Positions 17,514-26,404 of a DNA stretch of 64,000 nucleotides are shown here, piece after piece (within the stretch, counting starts at the first letter, position 1; every line of letters starts with the position of its first letter). The notes below the pieces were generated by a model that was given only the letters and a program-made list of their open reading frames with translations, was not told where the DNA came from and did no database searches. The stretch comes from CAWDMN01 sp963803155 (GTDB lineage: Bacteria > Acidobacteriota > Terriglobia > Versatilivoradales > Versatilivoraceae), in the NCBI GenBank assembly GCA_963803155.1, contig CAWDMN010000056.1:1-64000 (forward strand), given 5' to 3'. A program made the translations under genes and the position numbers.

Positions 17514-17879
17514 TCAAAAGGAAACCAGTCCCAACATTTTTTCTTTCAAGGTTTCCGGAGTAAATGGCTTTACAATATAGTTGTTTACTCCCGCCTTGAG
17601 GGCATCCACAACTTCCTCTTTGCCTGAATTTGTAGTAATCATCAAAATGGGAAGGTTCTTGTAGGCCTCTTCCTTCCGCACTAATTGGACAAATTCCAAT
17701 CCACCCATCTCCGGCATGTTCCAATCCGTTAAGACCAGATCAATGCCTCCTTTTATCACCGTGTCAAAAGCACGGCGGCCATTGTCCGCCTCAACAACCT
17801 CCTTGAAACCCAGCCGGTTTAAGCTGTTGACGATAATCCTCCTCATGGTTAGCGAGTCATCAACCACCAAAATCTTCAT
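17514..17879 (-). CDS. cheY: Chemotaxis response regulator CheY
   Basis: 121 residues, one receiver domain. Acid pocket D7/D8, phospho-acceptor D52 (LTDWNMPEMGG), switch Thr in MITTNS (82-83) and K104 (YIVKPFTPE). The binding of CheY-P to the flagellar switch is the family role. GAGGAG and GAAGGGG lie upstream. It is read from a sigma-28-like promoter at 17921-17947 together with the CheZ-like gene. Confidence 0.94.
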   Translation of the reverse strand: MKILVVDDSLTMRRIIVNSLNRLGFKEVVEADNGRRAFDTVIKGGIDLVLTDWNMPEMGGLEFVQLVRKEEAYKNLPILMITTNSGKEEVVDALKAGVNNYIVKPFTPETLKEKMLGLVSF

Positions 17880-17920
17880 CGGCCCCTTCTCCTCACCTCA
17901 AAAGTAGAACTGCACTACAT

Positions 17921-17947
17921 CCATCGGCAGTTTCATATTTTGGCTTA
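17921..17947 (-). promoter_or_regulatory. Sigma-28 (FliA) promoter of cheY-cheZ
   Basis: On the minus strand TAAG (17944-17947), exactly 15 nt, GCCGATGG (17921-17928). This matches the flagellar consensus TAAA-N15-GCCGATAA at nine of twelve positions and is 42 nt before the cheY ATG. The gap 17880-18405 otherwise holds only a sigma-54 candidate. Confidence 0.65.
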
Positions 17948-18118
17948 AATAAAATTTCTATTTCTCTCATGCCAATTCAAACAAAGTTTTTGGCTGGTGC
18001 AATGGATCATCGCAACACCGCGAAAGGACTCGCGCCAGCAGCATTAAAAATTTGATGGCGATGCCTGATGGGGAGCCATCCGAAGCGCTTCCTGAAATAT
18101 CGCAAGCTCGTTAAGAAA

Positions 18119-18134
18119 TGGCCCGGTGATTGCG
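18119..18134 (+). promoter_or_regulatory. Candidate sigma-54 promoter upstream of cheA
   Basis: TGGCCCGGTGATTGCG has GG and GC at the obligatory -24/-12 spacing and differs from TGGCAC-N5-TTGCA at two positions. It lies 271 nt before cheA in an otherwise empty gap. The long distance makes it only a candidate. Confidence 0.35.
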
Positions 18135-18405
18135 TCATTGGTCCAGCTTTATCGCATGCTAGAGTCATTTCTTCCTGCGGAGAATTCGACTTTCAAACAA
18201 CAAATTTCATGTTTCCTCATAAAAAACGCCAAAAATAATAAAGCTGGGGTGGTTTGAGGACGATAACAGAATTGGCAATGATGAGCGTGTACCCAGCCGG
18301 ATTTGTATTCCCATTTATTAATAGACACCTCCAAGGGAAGATTCCTCGGCCCAGGGATAAAGATGCCAAATTGACGATAATCGACTGAAGAGTGGAGGGC
18401 AGCAA

Positions 18406-20994
18406 TTGAGGACCATGAAAAAAACCGAATCACGACTCATAAAGTCCATTGGTAAGATTTCTTCCGACCTGCATAAGATCCAGTCTTCGGATGGAGTGGT
18501 AAGCGATAGCCACATCCAGACCATCGTTGACACGATTTCTGCTCTTCCGGAAAACTCGATTCAACTTCGCTCCATTCTCGCCACGGTTGAACAGGCATTG
18601 AAAGGCGCATCCACTCAAGGGAAATCCATTGAACCGAAAGTTTTGGAAAAACTGATCCAGGGAGTGCGAGTGGCGGGCCAGTCTCTTTCCATTGACGACA
18701 CCCACATCCGTGAGATGTTGTTGGACTCCATGTTGTCCGACTTAATGGATCTTCCCAAATCTGGAGATAGCCGAAAAGATAAGCCCGACAAGGGAGAACC
18801 GGTAACTGTTCCATTGGTCTCTCTGGACGATGTCGCGATGTTGCTGATTCAAACGGATGCGACACGGAAGGCTGACCTCGTCCGCTTAAAGGACCTTCTT
18901 TCCCAATTGTCAAACGAAGCCGGAAATTCCCTTGAAATTCAGTCCTTGGGTCGAGACGCCTGCGCTCAAATGGAGGCAATCTTGGACGGAACTTGCACCG
19001 ATCCAAACGACGTCATTGAAGGGCTGAGCCGTAAGATTGAAAGGTTTTCAAATAACGATTTTTCAATCCCTTCCATTCCTTCTAAGAAGGAAGCTGGAAT
19101 TGAAAAATCTCTTCCACCCGAGCCTGCTCAATTGGAACAAAGCCCGTCCATGCCGGCCCCTGTTTCCATGCTTCCAAAAAGTGAGGAGCCTGAGATTGCA
19201 TCTTTGCCGATAGACTCAGACACCACTTTAATTGCTGACTTCATTACCGAGAGTCGTGATCTGATTGAAGGCGCGGAAGTAGCCCTTCTCACTTTAGAGA
19301 CTGACCCCGAGGATGCCGAATCCGTCAATACAGTATTCCGGGCGTTTCATACCATCAAGGGGACTTCAGCATTTCTAGGCCTCAAATGGATGACTGAATT
19401 GGCCCATCATGCCGAAACGCTGTTAAGCCGCGTGCGGGACAAGGAGATTCATTGCACCGGGGGTTACGCGGATTTGGCCTTGCGCTCCTCCGACATGCTC
19501 AAAAACCTGCTGCAAACCGTACAGGATGCGCTGGGTGGTGAGCTGATGCACAAGCCGGAAGATTATGATCACCTGATGATGTTGCTGATCAATCCCGAGG
19601 CGCATGGGATTTCCACCACGCCGGATGAAATCCCTTTCAAGCCTCGACTGGGGGACATCCTTCTCACGGAAGGATTGATCGACCGCAATCAACTGGATGC
19701 CGCGCTGGCTGATAAGGGGAAAGGCCCCTTGGGAGTGGCGTTGGTGCGATCCCATGCGGCAAAAGTCACGGATGTGGCCAAGGCGCTGCGTACTCAAAAG
19801 CGAATAGAAACGGGCGATCGTGTCGTCGATACCACCGTGCGGGTCAAGACGGACCGGTTGGACAAGTTGATCGATATGGTGGGAGAACTGGTCATTGCCC
19901 AATCCATGTTAATTCAGGATGAAATCGTCGTGCGGGGCGGCCATGTGGATCTGCAAAAAAAAGTGACTCATGGAGGAAAGCTGGTCCGTGAACTGCAGGA
20001 TTTAAGCATGTCGATGCGCATGGTGCCGCTGAAAGCCACCTTCCAGAAAATGACTCGGCTGGTCAGAGACTTGGCACATAAGAGCGGTAAACAGGTGGAT
20101 TTTGTCAGTGAGGGGGAAGACACTGAAATTGACCGCAACATGGTGGATGTGTTGAATGATCCACTCGTGCATATCATCCGCAATTCTCTTGATCACGGCA
20201 TTGAAATGCCCGATGTCCGTGAATCGACTGGCAAAGCGCGGACGGGGACGGTCCGCTTGTCAGCCTTCCATGCTGGTGGAAACGTAGTGGTGGAATTGCA
20301 AGATGATGGGAAGGGATTGGATAGGGAACGGATACTCAAAAAGGCGATCGAACGGGGTCTCATCGAAGCAGACCGGTCATTGACCGAGAGTGAAATCATG
20401 AACCTCATTTTTGCGCCAGGCTTTTCCACCGCCGAGAAGATTACCGATGTCTCGGGTCGTGGAGTAGGCATGGATGTGGTGAAGCGGAACATAGAAAAAC
20501 TCCATGGAAAAATTGAAATCAACTCCACACCCGGAAAGGGGTGCCTGCTGACCATCCGGGTCCCTTTGACCCTGGCCATCACGGATGGCATGCTGGTGAA
20601 GGTGGGATCGGAACGGTACCTATTGCCCACCATTAATATTTTTATCAGTTTCCGCCCTGAGAGTTCCGCCCTCTTTACCGTTGCCGCTCGCGGTGAAATG
20701 GTGATGCTGCGCGGCGAATTGATGCCGATTGTCCGGTTGCACCGGTTATTCGGGGTCTCAAGAGCGGTGGAAAATCCATGCGAAGGGTTGCTGGTGGTCA
20801 TTGGCGAAGGTGAAGACCGGTGCGCCCTTTTGGTGGATGAGTTGCTCGGCCAGCAACAAGTTGTGGCCAAGAATCTGGGAAGCGGAATTGGCAGGGTGCC
20901 CGGAGTCGCCGGTGGGGCCATTCTAGGGAATGGCCGGGTGGGTCTTATTCTGGACCCGGTTGAACTTACAGGTTTGGCGCGGCAAAGCTACTGA
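18406..20994 (+). CDS. cheA: Chemotaxis histidine kinase CheA with internal Hpt domain
   Basis: 862 residues from a TTG at 18406, with GGAGG 7 nt upstream. Residues 1-270 are a helical, Ser/Pro-linked extension with no recognised domain. The phosphotransfer domain follows, with the phospho-accepting His315 in FHTIKGTSAFLGL. Residues 414-445 (RLGDILLTEGLIDRNQLDAA) resemble an MshEN/GspE N-terminal motif. Then dimerisation domain (VRVKTDRLDKLIDMVGELVI), ATPase (HIIRNSLDHGIE; DDGKGLD; DVSGRGVGMDVVKRNIE) and a C-terminal CheW-like domain. It phosphorylates CheY and CheB. The order differs from standard CheA, where Hpt is N-terminal. Confidence 0.95.
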   Translation: MRTMKKTESRLIKSIGKISSDLHKIQSSDGVVSDSHIQTIVDTISALPENSIQLRSILATVEQALKGASTQGKSIEPKVLEKLIQGVRVAGQSLSIDDTHIREMLLDSMLSDLMDLPKSGDSRKDKPDKGEPVTVPLVSLDDVAMLLIQTDATRKADLVRLKDLLSQLSNEAGNSLEIQSLGRDACAQMEAILDGTCTDPNDVIEGLSRKIERFSNNDFSIPSIPSKKEAGIEKSLPPEPAQLEQSPSMPAPVSMLPKSEEPEIASLPIDSDTTLIADFITESRDLIEGAEVALLTLETDPEDAESVNTVFRAFHTIKGTSAFLGLKWMTELAHHAETLLSRVRDKEIHCTGGYADLALRSSDMLKNLLQTVQDALGGELMHKPEDYDHLMMLLINPEAHGISTTPDEIPFKPRLGDILLTEGLIDRNQLDAALADKGKGPLGVALVRSHAAKVTDVAKALRTQKRIETGDRVVDTTVRVKTDRLDKLIDMVGELVIAQSMLIQDEIVVRGGHVDLQKKVTHGGKLVRELQDLSMSMRMVPLKATFQKMTRLVRDLAHKSGKQVDFVSEGEDTEIDRNMVDVLNDPLVHIIRNSLDHGIEMPDVRESTGKARTGTVRLSAFHAGGNVVVELQDDGKGLDRERILKKAIERGLIEADRSLTESEIMNLIFAPGFSTAEKITDVSGRGVGMDVVKRNIEKLHGKIEINSTPGKGCLLTIRVPLTLAITDGMLVKVGSERYLLPTINIFISFRPESSALFTVAARGEMVMLRGELMPIVRLHRLFGVSRAVENPCEGLLVVIGEGEDRCALLVDELLGQQQVVAKNLGSGIGRVPGVAGGAILGNGRVGLILDPVELTGLARQSY

Positions 20995-21189
20995 AGATTA
21001 TTTTCGAGGCAAGAGACTCCCGTAACTGAGGGGAGAACGGGCACAGTGCCCCACGGAAAAATCCCGGCCCCTTAAAAACGGCATGACACTTGAATTATTT
21101 CCGCCAGACACAAACCTGGAACGGTTCATAATTGAAAGAAAATCAATTTTCATATTTCAGTCAGACCTACAAATTAAGGAGTGATAAGC

Positions 21190-21744
21190 ATGATTAATTC
21201 TTCCAGCAATGCCGCCAAATCCCAGCTTTCCATCAATTCCACGGCAACGGATTCGGTGAACGATCATCGGGCCGGAAAGTATTTGACCTTTTATCTCGGC
21301 AGTGAGGAATATGGAATCGAAATCCTTAAGGTTCACGAAATCATCGGTCTGATGCCGATCACGCCGGTTCCACGAACGCCCGAATTCATTAAGGGAGTCA
21401 TCAATCTTCGGGGGAAAGTCATCCCCACTGTGGATTTGCGATTAAAATTTGACATGGAGACAGTGGACCACACCGATGAAACTTGTATCATCGTTGTGCA
21501 GACTCATGGGATTGAGATGGGAATCATCGTCGACAAGGTCTCCGAAGTGCTGAATGTCGGGGCTTCTGACATTGAAGATACTCCTTCCTTTGGCACTAAC
21601 GTAAATACCGATTATATTCTTGGCATCGGCAAGGCGGCCGGAAAAGTCCGCCTCTTGCTTGATATTGACAAAGTCCTGGCCACGCAAGAGATCATCCAGA
21701 TGCAAGCTGCTCAAATGGCTTCTCCCGCGGAATCGGCGGAATGA
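21190..21744 (+). CDS. cheW: Chemotaxis coupling protein CheW
   Basis: 184 residues from the ATG at 21190 (AAGGAG 8 nt before; an in-frame GTG at 21181 overlaps that site). SH3-like double barrel: YLTFYLGSEEYGIEILKVHE, IGLMPITPVPRTPEFIKGVI, NLRGKVIPTVDLRLKF. Couples CheA to receptors. Lies 195 nt behind cheA; the gap has a GGGCAC-A-GTGCCC hairpin (about 21041-21054) without a T-run. Confidence 0.97.
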   Translation: MINSSSNAAKSQLSINSTATDSVNDHRAGKYLTFYLGSEEYGIEILKVHEIIGLMPITPVPRTPEFIKGVINLRGKVIPTVDLRLKFDMETVDHTDETCIIVVQTHGIEMGIIVDKVSEVLNVGASDIEDTPSFGTNVNTDYILGIGKAAGKVRLLLDIDKVLATQEIIQMQAAQMASPAESAE

Positions 21745-21798
21745 CTCACAAACTCCTGAGGAGAAGATCCTTCAAAATAACCACAAGGAGAATTGTTC

Positions 21799-23919
21799 AT
21801 GTTCAATAATCGGACCATCGGGCAGCGACTGGGAATTGGCTTTGGCACTTTGTTGGCGTTGATGCTCTTGATTATGGCGTTGGGGCTCTACCATTTAAAC
21901 AATATCAATCACGCTTCCCAGCGGCTGATTGCGGAAGATTGGGTTCAGGCGACCCTGGCCAACAAGATAGATGCTTTTTCCCATAAACGCGCTTTGGCCA
22001 GCATGGAATTGTTCTATCTGACCGAACAGCCCAAAATTGACAAAAACAAAGCCACCATCCGTTCCTTGCAACAGCAGATCACGGAAGCCCTGGATCAGAT
22101 GGAAAGCCTGGCAAAAGAACCAGAAGCAAAAGTACTGATCAGAAAAGTCCGGGAAACCCGCGCCCCTTATGAGGATGCAGCCAACAAATCGATTCAATTG
22201 TTGCTCGAACAACGCCAGTGGGAAGAAGCCACCAAAGTCATGACCACCGACGCTCTTCCCTCTTTAAGCAATTTCCTGACCAGCCTAGATGCCTTGCTCC
22301 AATATCAGAAAAAGGTTTCGGAGGAAGATGCCCATCAAGCCAAGAGCAGCTACGACAGCGCCCTATCGCTGATGATCGTTTTGGGAATCATCTCCCTGGC
22401 GGTTGGCGTATTTTGCGCGGTGGCCGTGGCTCGCAGCATCACCCGGCCCTTGGTCAAGACCTTGATGGTCATTCAGGAAATGAGCAAGGGACACCTGCGT
22501 CACCGGCTGCATTTTAGCCAGCAGGATGAGATTGGAAACATCGGAAGGGCCATGGACAGTTTCGCGGATGATTTGCAGAATGTAGTAGTGGCCGGCCTGC
22601 AAAAACTGGCGGATGGAGACGTCCACTTTGAAGTCCAACAAAAAGATCACATGGACGAAATTACGCCTGCCGTCAAGAAGATTGTCGATTCCCTCCGGGG
22701 TCTCACCGCCGAGATCAGCCTTTTGACACAATCTGCCATCCAGGGCAAACTGGAAAAGCGCGGAAATGCCGAACAGTTCAAAGGCAGTTATCATGACATT
22801 ATCAAGGGAATCAATTCCACTTTGGATGCCATTGTCGATCCTCTAAATGAATCGGCCACGATACTCGAACGATTGGCCCAGAGGGATCTAACCGCCCGAA
22901 TATCCGGTGATTATCAGGGCGACCATGCTCGAATCAAGACCGCCTTGAATACCGCCATTGGAAATCTCGACGGCGGATTGTCCCAAGTTGCCCTTACGGC
23001 GGAGCAGGTCAATTCCGCCTCCAGCCAAATTAATGCCGGGAGTGAAGGGCTATCTCAAGGAGCTGCTGGGCAGGCGGCCTCACTGGAAGAAGTCTCCAGC
23101 AGTCTGCAGGAAATGGCTTCCATGACCAAACAAAATGCCGCTAACGCCAAGGAGGCCCGTAGCGTTTCGGAAAGCACACGCACCAGCGCGCAACGCGGAA
23201 TGGACAATATGCAACGGCTGTCGGAAGCCATCAATAAAATAAAAGCTTCCGCGGATGCCACCGCCAAGATCGTCAAAACTATTGATGAGATCGCCTTCCA
23301 AACGAATCTCCTCGCTTTGAATGCCGCCGTGGAAGCTGCTCGGGCTGGAGATGCCGGCAAGGGATTTGCGGTCGTTGCGGAAGAAGTCCGCAATCTCGCC
23401 ATGCGCAGTGCCGAGGCGGCAAAAAATACCGCCAACATGATTGAAGATTCCGTGCGGAACGCGGAAGGGGGAGTCGCCATCAACAAGGAAGTGCTGTCCA
23501 ACCTTGAGGAAATCAATCAGGAAGTGAATCGAGTCACCGAAATGATGGCGGAAATTGCCTCAGCCTCGGATCAGCAGAGCCAGGGGATCGATCAGATCAA
23601 CACCTCCATTGAGCAGATGAATCAGATTACTCAGCAGGTGGCCGCCAGTGCGGAAGAATCAGCCAGCTCTGCCCAGGAAATGACGGCACAATCGGCTGAA
23701 TTGGCAAATTTGGTGTCAGGCTTTAAGTTAAGCCACAGCAAGACGACTAGAACCGATTCCCGAAGAGCGGTTTGGTCCCAGTCTCCTGCTTCCGCCAAAA
23801 AGAGCCTAGCTCCACCCAGGCGCGCCGTCCTTGCGGCCAAAAATGTGCCGGTGGATCCAAAGCAAATCATTCCGTTGCATGAGAACGAGAGCGATCAAAA
23901 CGCGCTGAATGATTTTTAG
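21799..23919 (+). CDS. Methyl-accepting chemotaxis protein
   Basis: 706 residues from the ATG at 21799 (AAGGAG 8 nt before). First transmembrane helix at 12-32, a periplasmic four-helix-bundle-type ligand domain (about 33-185), second helix near 190-210, then HAMP (SITRPLVKTLMVIQEMSKGH) and further HAMP-like linkers. The signalling tip is intact (EIAFQTNLLALNAAVEAARA, GKGFAVVAEEVRNLAMRSAE). The C-terminus is Arg/Ala/Pro-rich and ends ALNDF, without the NWETF-type tether for CheR. Ligand cannot be predicted. Confidence 0.95.
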   Translation: MFNNRTIGQRLGIGFGTLLALMLLIMALGLYHLNNINHASQRLIAEDWVQATLANKIDAFSHKRALASMELFYLTEQPKIDKNKATIRSLQQQITEALDQMESLAKEPEAKVLIRKVRETRAPYEDAANKSIQLLLEQRQWEEATKVMTTDALPSLSNFLTSLDALLQYQKKVSEEDAHQAKSSYDSALSLMIVLGIISLAVGVFCAVAVARSITRPLVKTLMVIQEMSKGHLRHRLHFSQQDEIGNIGRAMDSFADDLQNVVVAGLQKLADGDVHFEVQQKDHMDEITPAVKKIVDSLRGLTAEISLLTQSAIQGKLEKRGNAEQFKGSYHDIIKGINSTLDAIVDPLNESATILERLAQRDLTARISGDYQGDHARIKTALNTAIGNLDGGLSQVALTAEQVNSASSQINAGSEGLSQGAAGQAASLEEVSSSLQEMASMTKQNAANAKEARSVSESTRTSAQRGMDNMQRLSEAINKIKASADATAKIVKTIDEIAFQTNLLALNAAVEAARAGDAGKGFAVVAEEVRNLAMRSAEAAKNTANMIEDSVRNAEGGVAINKEVLSNLEEINQEVNRVTEMMAEIASASDQQSQGIDQINTSIEQMNQITQQVAASAEESASSAQEMTAQSAELANLVSGFKLSHSKTTRTDSRRAVWSQSPASAKKSLAPPRRAVLAAKNVPVDPKQIIPLHENESDQNALNDF

Positions 23920-23947
23920 GCATTCGCACTTTTGTTCACTAACTATA

Positions 23948-23977
23948 CCCTCCCCCTAGAGGCGGGGGGTTTTGTTT
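23948..23977 (+). terminator. Intrinsic terminator after mcp
   Basis: A C-rich arm (CCCTCCCCC) pairs with a G-rich arm (GCGGGGGG) around a TAGAG loop and is followed by TTTTGTTT. It would partly separate cheA-cheW-mcp from cheR onwards. Confidence 0.6.
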
Positions 23978-24036
23978 CAGATGAGCAGGAAGAGGAAGCA
24001 AGTATCACATCGGGCACAAAGGTGAAATAAAAATCA

Positions 24037-24885
24037 ATGGGATTGGCAGCGACAAATTTGGCTAGCAACTTATTCTATGTTGAATTGACCGCGGGTGAAT
24101 TCGAGAAGATTCGCCAAATGATTTATCGGTTGTGCGGGATTAACCTTGGCCCGGGCAAAGAGGGTTTGGTCAAATCCCGGTTGACCAAGCGTCTTCGCAA
24201 GCTGAATTTGGGCAGTTTTGAAGAGTACCTGGCCTACGTGGAAAACGACAGATCTGGCCAAGAATTAACGGCCATGATTGATTTGCTGACCACCAACAAG
24301 ACCAGTTTCTTCCGAGAATCCGAACATTTTGAATTTTTAAGGGCGAAAATTCTTCCCATAGCCTTGAGCAGCGGCCAACCGATCCGCATCTGGAATGCAG
24401 GTTGTTCCTCGGGAGAAGAACCCTATACCGTGGCAATCGTGCTGAGGGAATCGGAGCCTAATTTGGATTTAAAAGATATCAGAATCTTGGCGACAGATAT
24501 TTCCACTCAAATCCTCTTCAAGGCAAAAAAAGGGGAATACGATCGAGAGACGCTTAAGGGCATTCCCGAAACTTTGATTCGGAAATATTTCTCCTTAGTG
24601 CCCAAGACCAACGGACAAGTCTGCCAGGTCAAAGATTCGTTAAAGTCTCTGATTCGTTTTGCCCAGCTAAATCTGATGCAAAGCTGGCCAATGAAGGGCC
24701 AGTTTGATGTGATTTTTTGCCGCAATGTGATGATCTATTTTGACAAGTCGACACAGCGGCAATTAGTCAGCCGGTTTCACGAATTTTTGAAACCCGGAGG
24801 CCACCTGTTTGTGGGGCACTCGGAGAGTCTCACCAACACTTCTTCGGACTTCCGTTATGTGCAGCCGGCCGTATATCGAAAGTAA
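24037..24885 (+). CDS. cheR: Chemotaxis protein methyltransferase CheR
   Basis: 282 residues. N-terminal helical domain (FEKIRQMIYRLCGINLG, VKSRLTKRLRKLNL) and a SAM-dependent methyltransferase domain with WNAGCSSGEEPYTVAIVL, LATDIST and FDVIFCRNVMIYFD. Methylates glutamates of MCPs. AAAGGTGA precedes the ATG by about 10 nt. Confidence 0.97.
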   Translation: MGLAATNLASNLFYVELTAGEFEKIRQMIYRLCGINLGPGKEGLVKSRLTKRLRKLNLGSFEEYLAYVENDRSGQELTAMIDLLTTNKTSFFRESEHFEFLRAKILPIALSSGQPIRIWNAGCSSGEEPYTVAIVLRESEPNLDLKDIRILATDISTQILFKAKKGEYDRETLKGIPETLIRKYFSLVPKTNGQVCQVKDSLKSLIRFAQLNLMQSWPMKGQFDVIFCRNVMIYFDKSTQRQLVSRFHEFLKPGGHLFVGHSESLTNTSSDFRYVQPAVYRK

Positions 24886-24935
24886 ATTCCCGCTCATTGG
24901 GCTCGATCGCAGTCCAGCTGTCTCCTTTGGCGGAT

Positions 24936-25454
24936 ATGGAAACCTCATTTTCCTGGCACGGAGAGCACGTCTTGAAACACATTGTGGGCGTTGCGGACTT
25001 GAAAGTATCGGCACAACAAGGTGATCTGTTAATCACCTATGCATTGGGCAGTTGTTTGGGCATTACCATCCACGATCCGGTTGCCGGTGTGGGCGGTTTG
25101 CTTCATGTCATGCTGCCCGTATCGACAATTGACCCCGCCAAAGCCGCCGAGAACCCGTATATGTTCGTGGATACGGGCGTTCCTAAACTCTTTTTAGAAT
25201 GCTACAAACTCGGCGCTCAAAAAAACCGGTTGGTGGTCAAGGCGGCAGGCGGAGCCTGCTCTAACGAAAACGAGGATGAGGATTATTTCCAAATCGGGAA
25301 ACGCAACTTCACCATGCTTCGGAAGTTGCTCTGGAAAAATGGAGTTTTGTTAAAAACCTATGATGTGGGCGGGCAACAGTCGCGCACCATGTTGATGGAA
25401 ATTGGCAGCGGTGAAATTCAACTGAAAATCAACGGAGTGACGACCATTTTATGA
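24936..25454 (+). CDS. cheD: Chemoreceptor glutamine deamidase CheD
   Basis: 172 residues from the ATG at 24936; a TTG at 24897 in the same frame is possible but neither has a strong ribosome site. Catalytic Cys and His are present in ALGSCLGITIHDP and GGLLHVMLP, with the later FVDTGVPKL and GGACSNENEDEDYFQIGKRN motifs of the family. It deamidates receptor glutamines and in CheC/CheD systems binds and stimulates the phosphatase; a CheX-like protein is encoded close by. Confidence 0.94.
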   Translation: METSFSWHGEHVLKHIVGVADLKVSAQQGDLLITYALGSCLGITIHDPVAGVGGLLHVMLPVSTIDPAKAAENPYMFVDTGVPKLFLECYKLGAQKNRLVVKAAGGACSNENEDEDYFQIGKRNFTMLRKLLWKNGVLLKTYDVGGQQSRTMLMEIGSGEIQLKINGVTTIL

Positions 25455-25554
25455 GTCGTTTTGGGGGACACGGCGCTTTAAAATTCTCCGCTATATTCCC
25501 CAGCATATTTCCCTTTCAAACGGGCATGGGACAAAGAAAGGAAGGACGGTGTTT

Positions 25555-25983
25555 ATGGCTTTTAATGTGCTGGTAGTGGATGATAGTTCCGTGATGCGGT
25601 CCATAATCATCCGCACCTTGAAGTTGAGCGGCCTTCCCATCGCCGAAGTGTTTGAAGCCGGCAATGGCCAGGAGGCCATTCACGTCATGGATTCGCATTG
25701 GATTGATCTGGCCCTCGTGGACATCAACATGCCAGTGATGAATGGCGAGGAGTTTATTGACCACTTGCGCGGCAATCCCGCCACGGAGGATTTGCCCATC
25801 ATTGTGGTTTCAACCGAAAGCAGCCAGACTCGGATCGATTCTCTACAACGTAAAGGGGTCCGATTCATCCACAAACCTTTCACTCCCGAAATGTTGCGGG
25901 AAAGCATCATTACATTAACTGGAGTCTCTGATGAGCAAATCTTTAGAGAAAGCTCTTTACAAAGCAGCGGCCCTGACTTTTGA
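25555..25983 (+). CDS. CheY-like single-domain response regulator
   Basis: 142 residues from the ATG at 25555 (GAAGGAC about 7 nt before). Receiver domain with D9/D10, phospho-acceptor D56 (LVDINMPVMNG), S86/T87 and K107 (FIHKPFTPE). A C-terminal tail of about 20 residues extends past the domain. It is distinct from the CheY at 17514, so the system has two CheY proteins. The end overlaps the next gene by 53 nt. Confidence 0.93.
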   Translation: MAFNVLVVDDSSVMRSIIIRTLKLSGLPIAEVFEAGNGQEAIHVMDSHWIDLALVDINMPVMNGEEFIDHLRGNPATEDLPIIVVSTESSQTRIDSLQRKGVRFIHKPFTPEMLRESIITLTGVSDEQIFRESSLQSSGPDF

Positions 25984-26404
25984 AGAATTAGGATTTATGC
26001 TCCCCTCCCCTGAGCTGGAGCCGGAGCAGTTGGCTGCCAAGCCGGAAGTCGCCGTTACCGTGAGATTCCGGGGACCTTTCAATGGAGGATTGACTATTCT
26101 ATTATGCGGGCCTTTGCTTCCGGCCATTGCCGCCAACATGCTGGGAGAGGAATCGACTCCTTCGGTTGAACAACAGCAGGATGCCCTGCGGGAAGTAGGC
26201 AATGTGATTTGCGGGAATATGCTGCCTCTCATCGCCGGTACGAGGCCGGTTTTTAATGTAGATTTGCCCCAAGTAATAACAGATCTGGCCATGGTCGCTC
26301 AAGACACATCCCTAGCCTGCTCCCAGTTAGGAATTGAAAAAGGACGAGCCGAATTGAAATTACATATCGATAATCTGAAGGCTCTGGAGGAACTGCCCCT
26401 ATGA
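25931..26404 (+). CDS. cheX: CheX/CheC-family CheY-P phosphatase
   Basis: 157 residues. Family pattern FRGPFNGGLTILLCG, then AANMLGEE and DALREVGNVICGNMLPLIAG; EVGN supplies the ExxN pair that attacks CheY-P in CheX/CheC. GGAG lies 8 nt before the ATG, inside the end of the previous gene. The stop codon overlaps the cheB ATG (ATGA). Together with the CheZ-like protein this gives two different phosphatases. Confidence 0.85.
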   Translation: MSKSLEKALYKAAALTFEELGFMLPSPELEPEQLAAKPEVAVTVRFRGPFNGGLTILLCGPLLPAIAANMLGEESTPSVEQQQDALREVGNVICGNMLPLIAGTRPVFNVDLPQVITDLAMVAQDTSLACSQLGIEKGRAELKLHIDNLKALEELPL

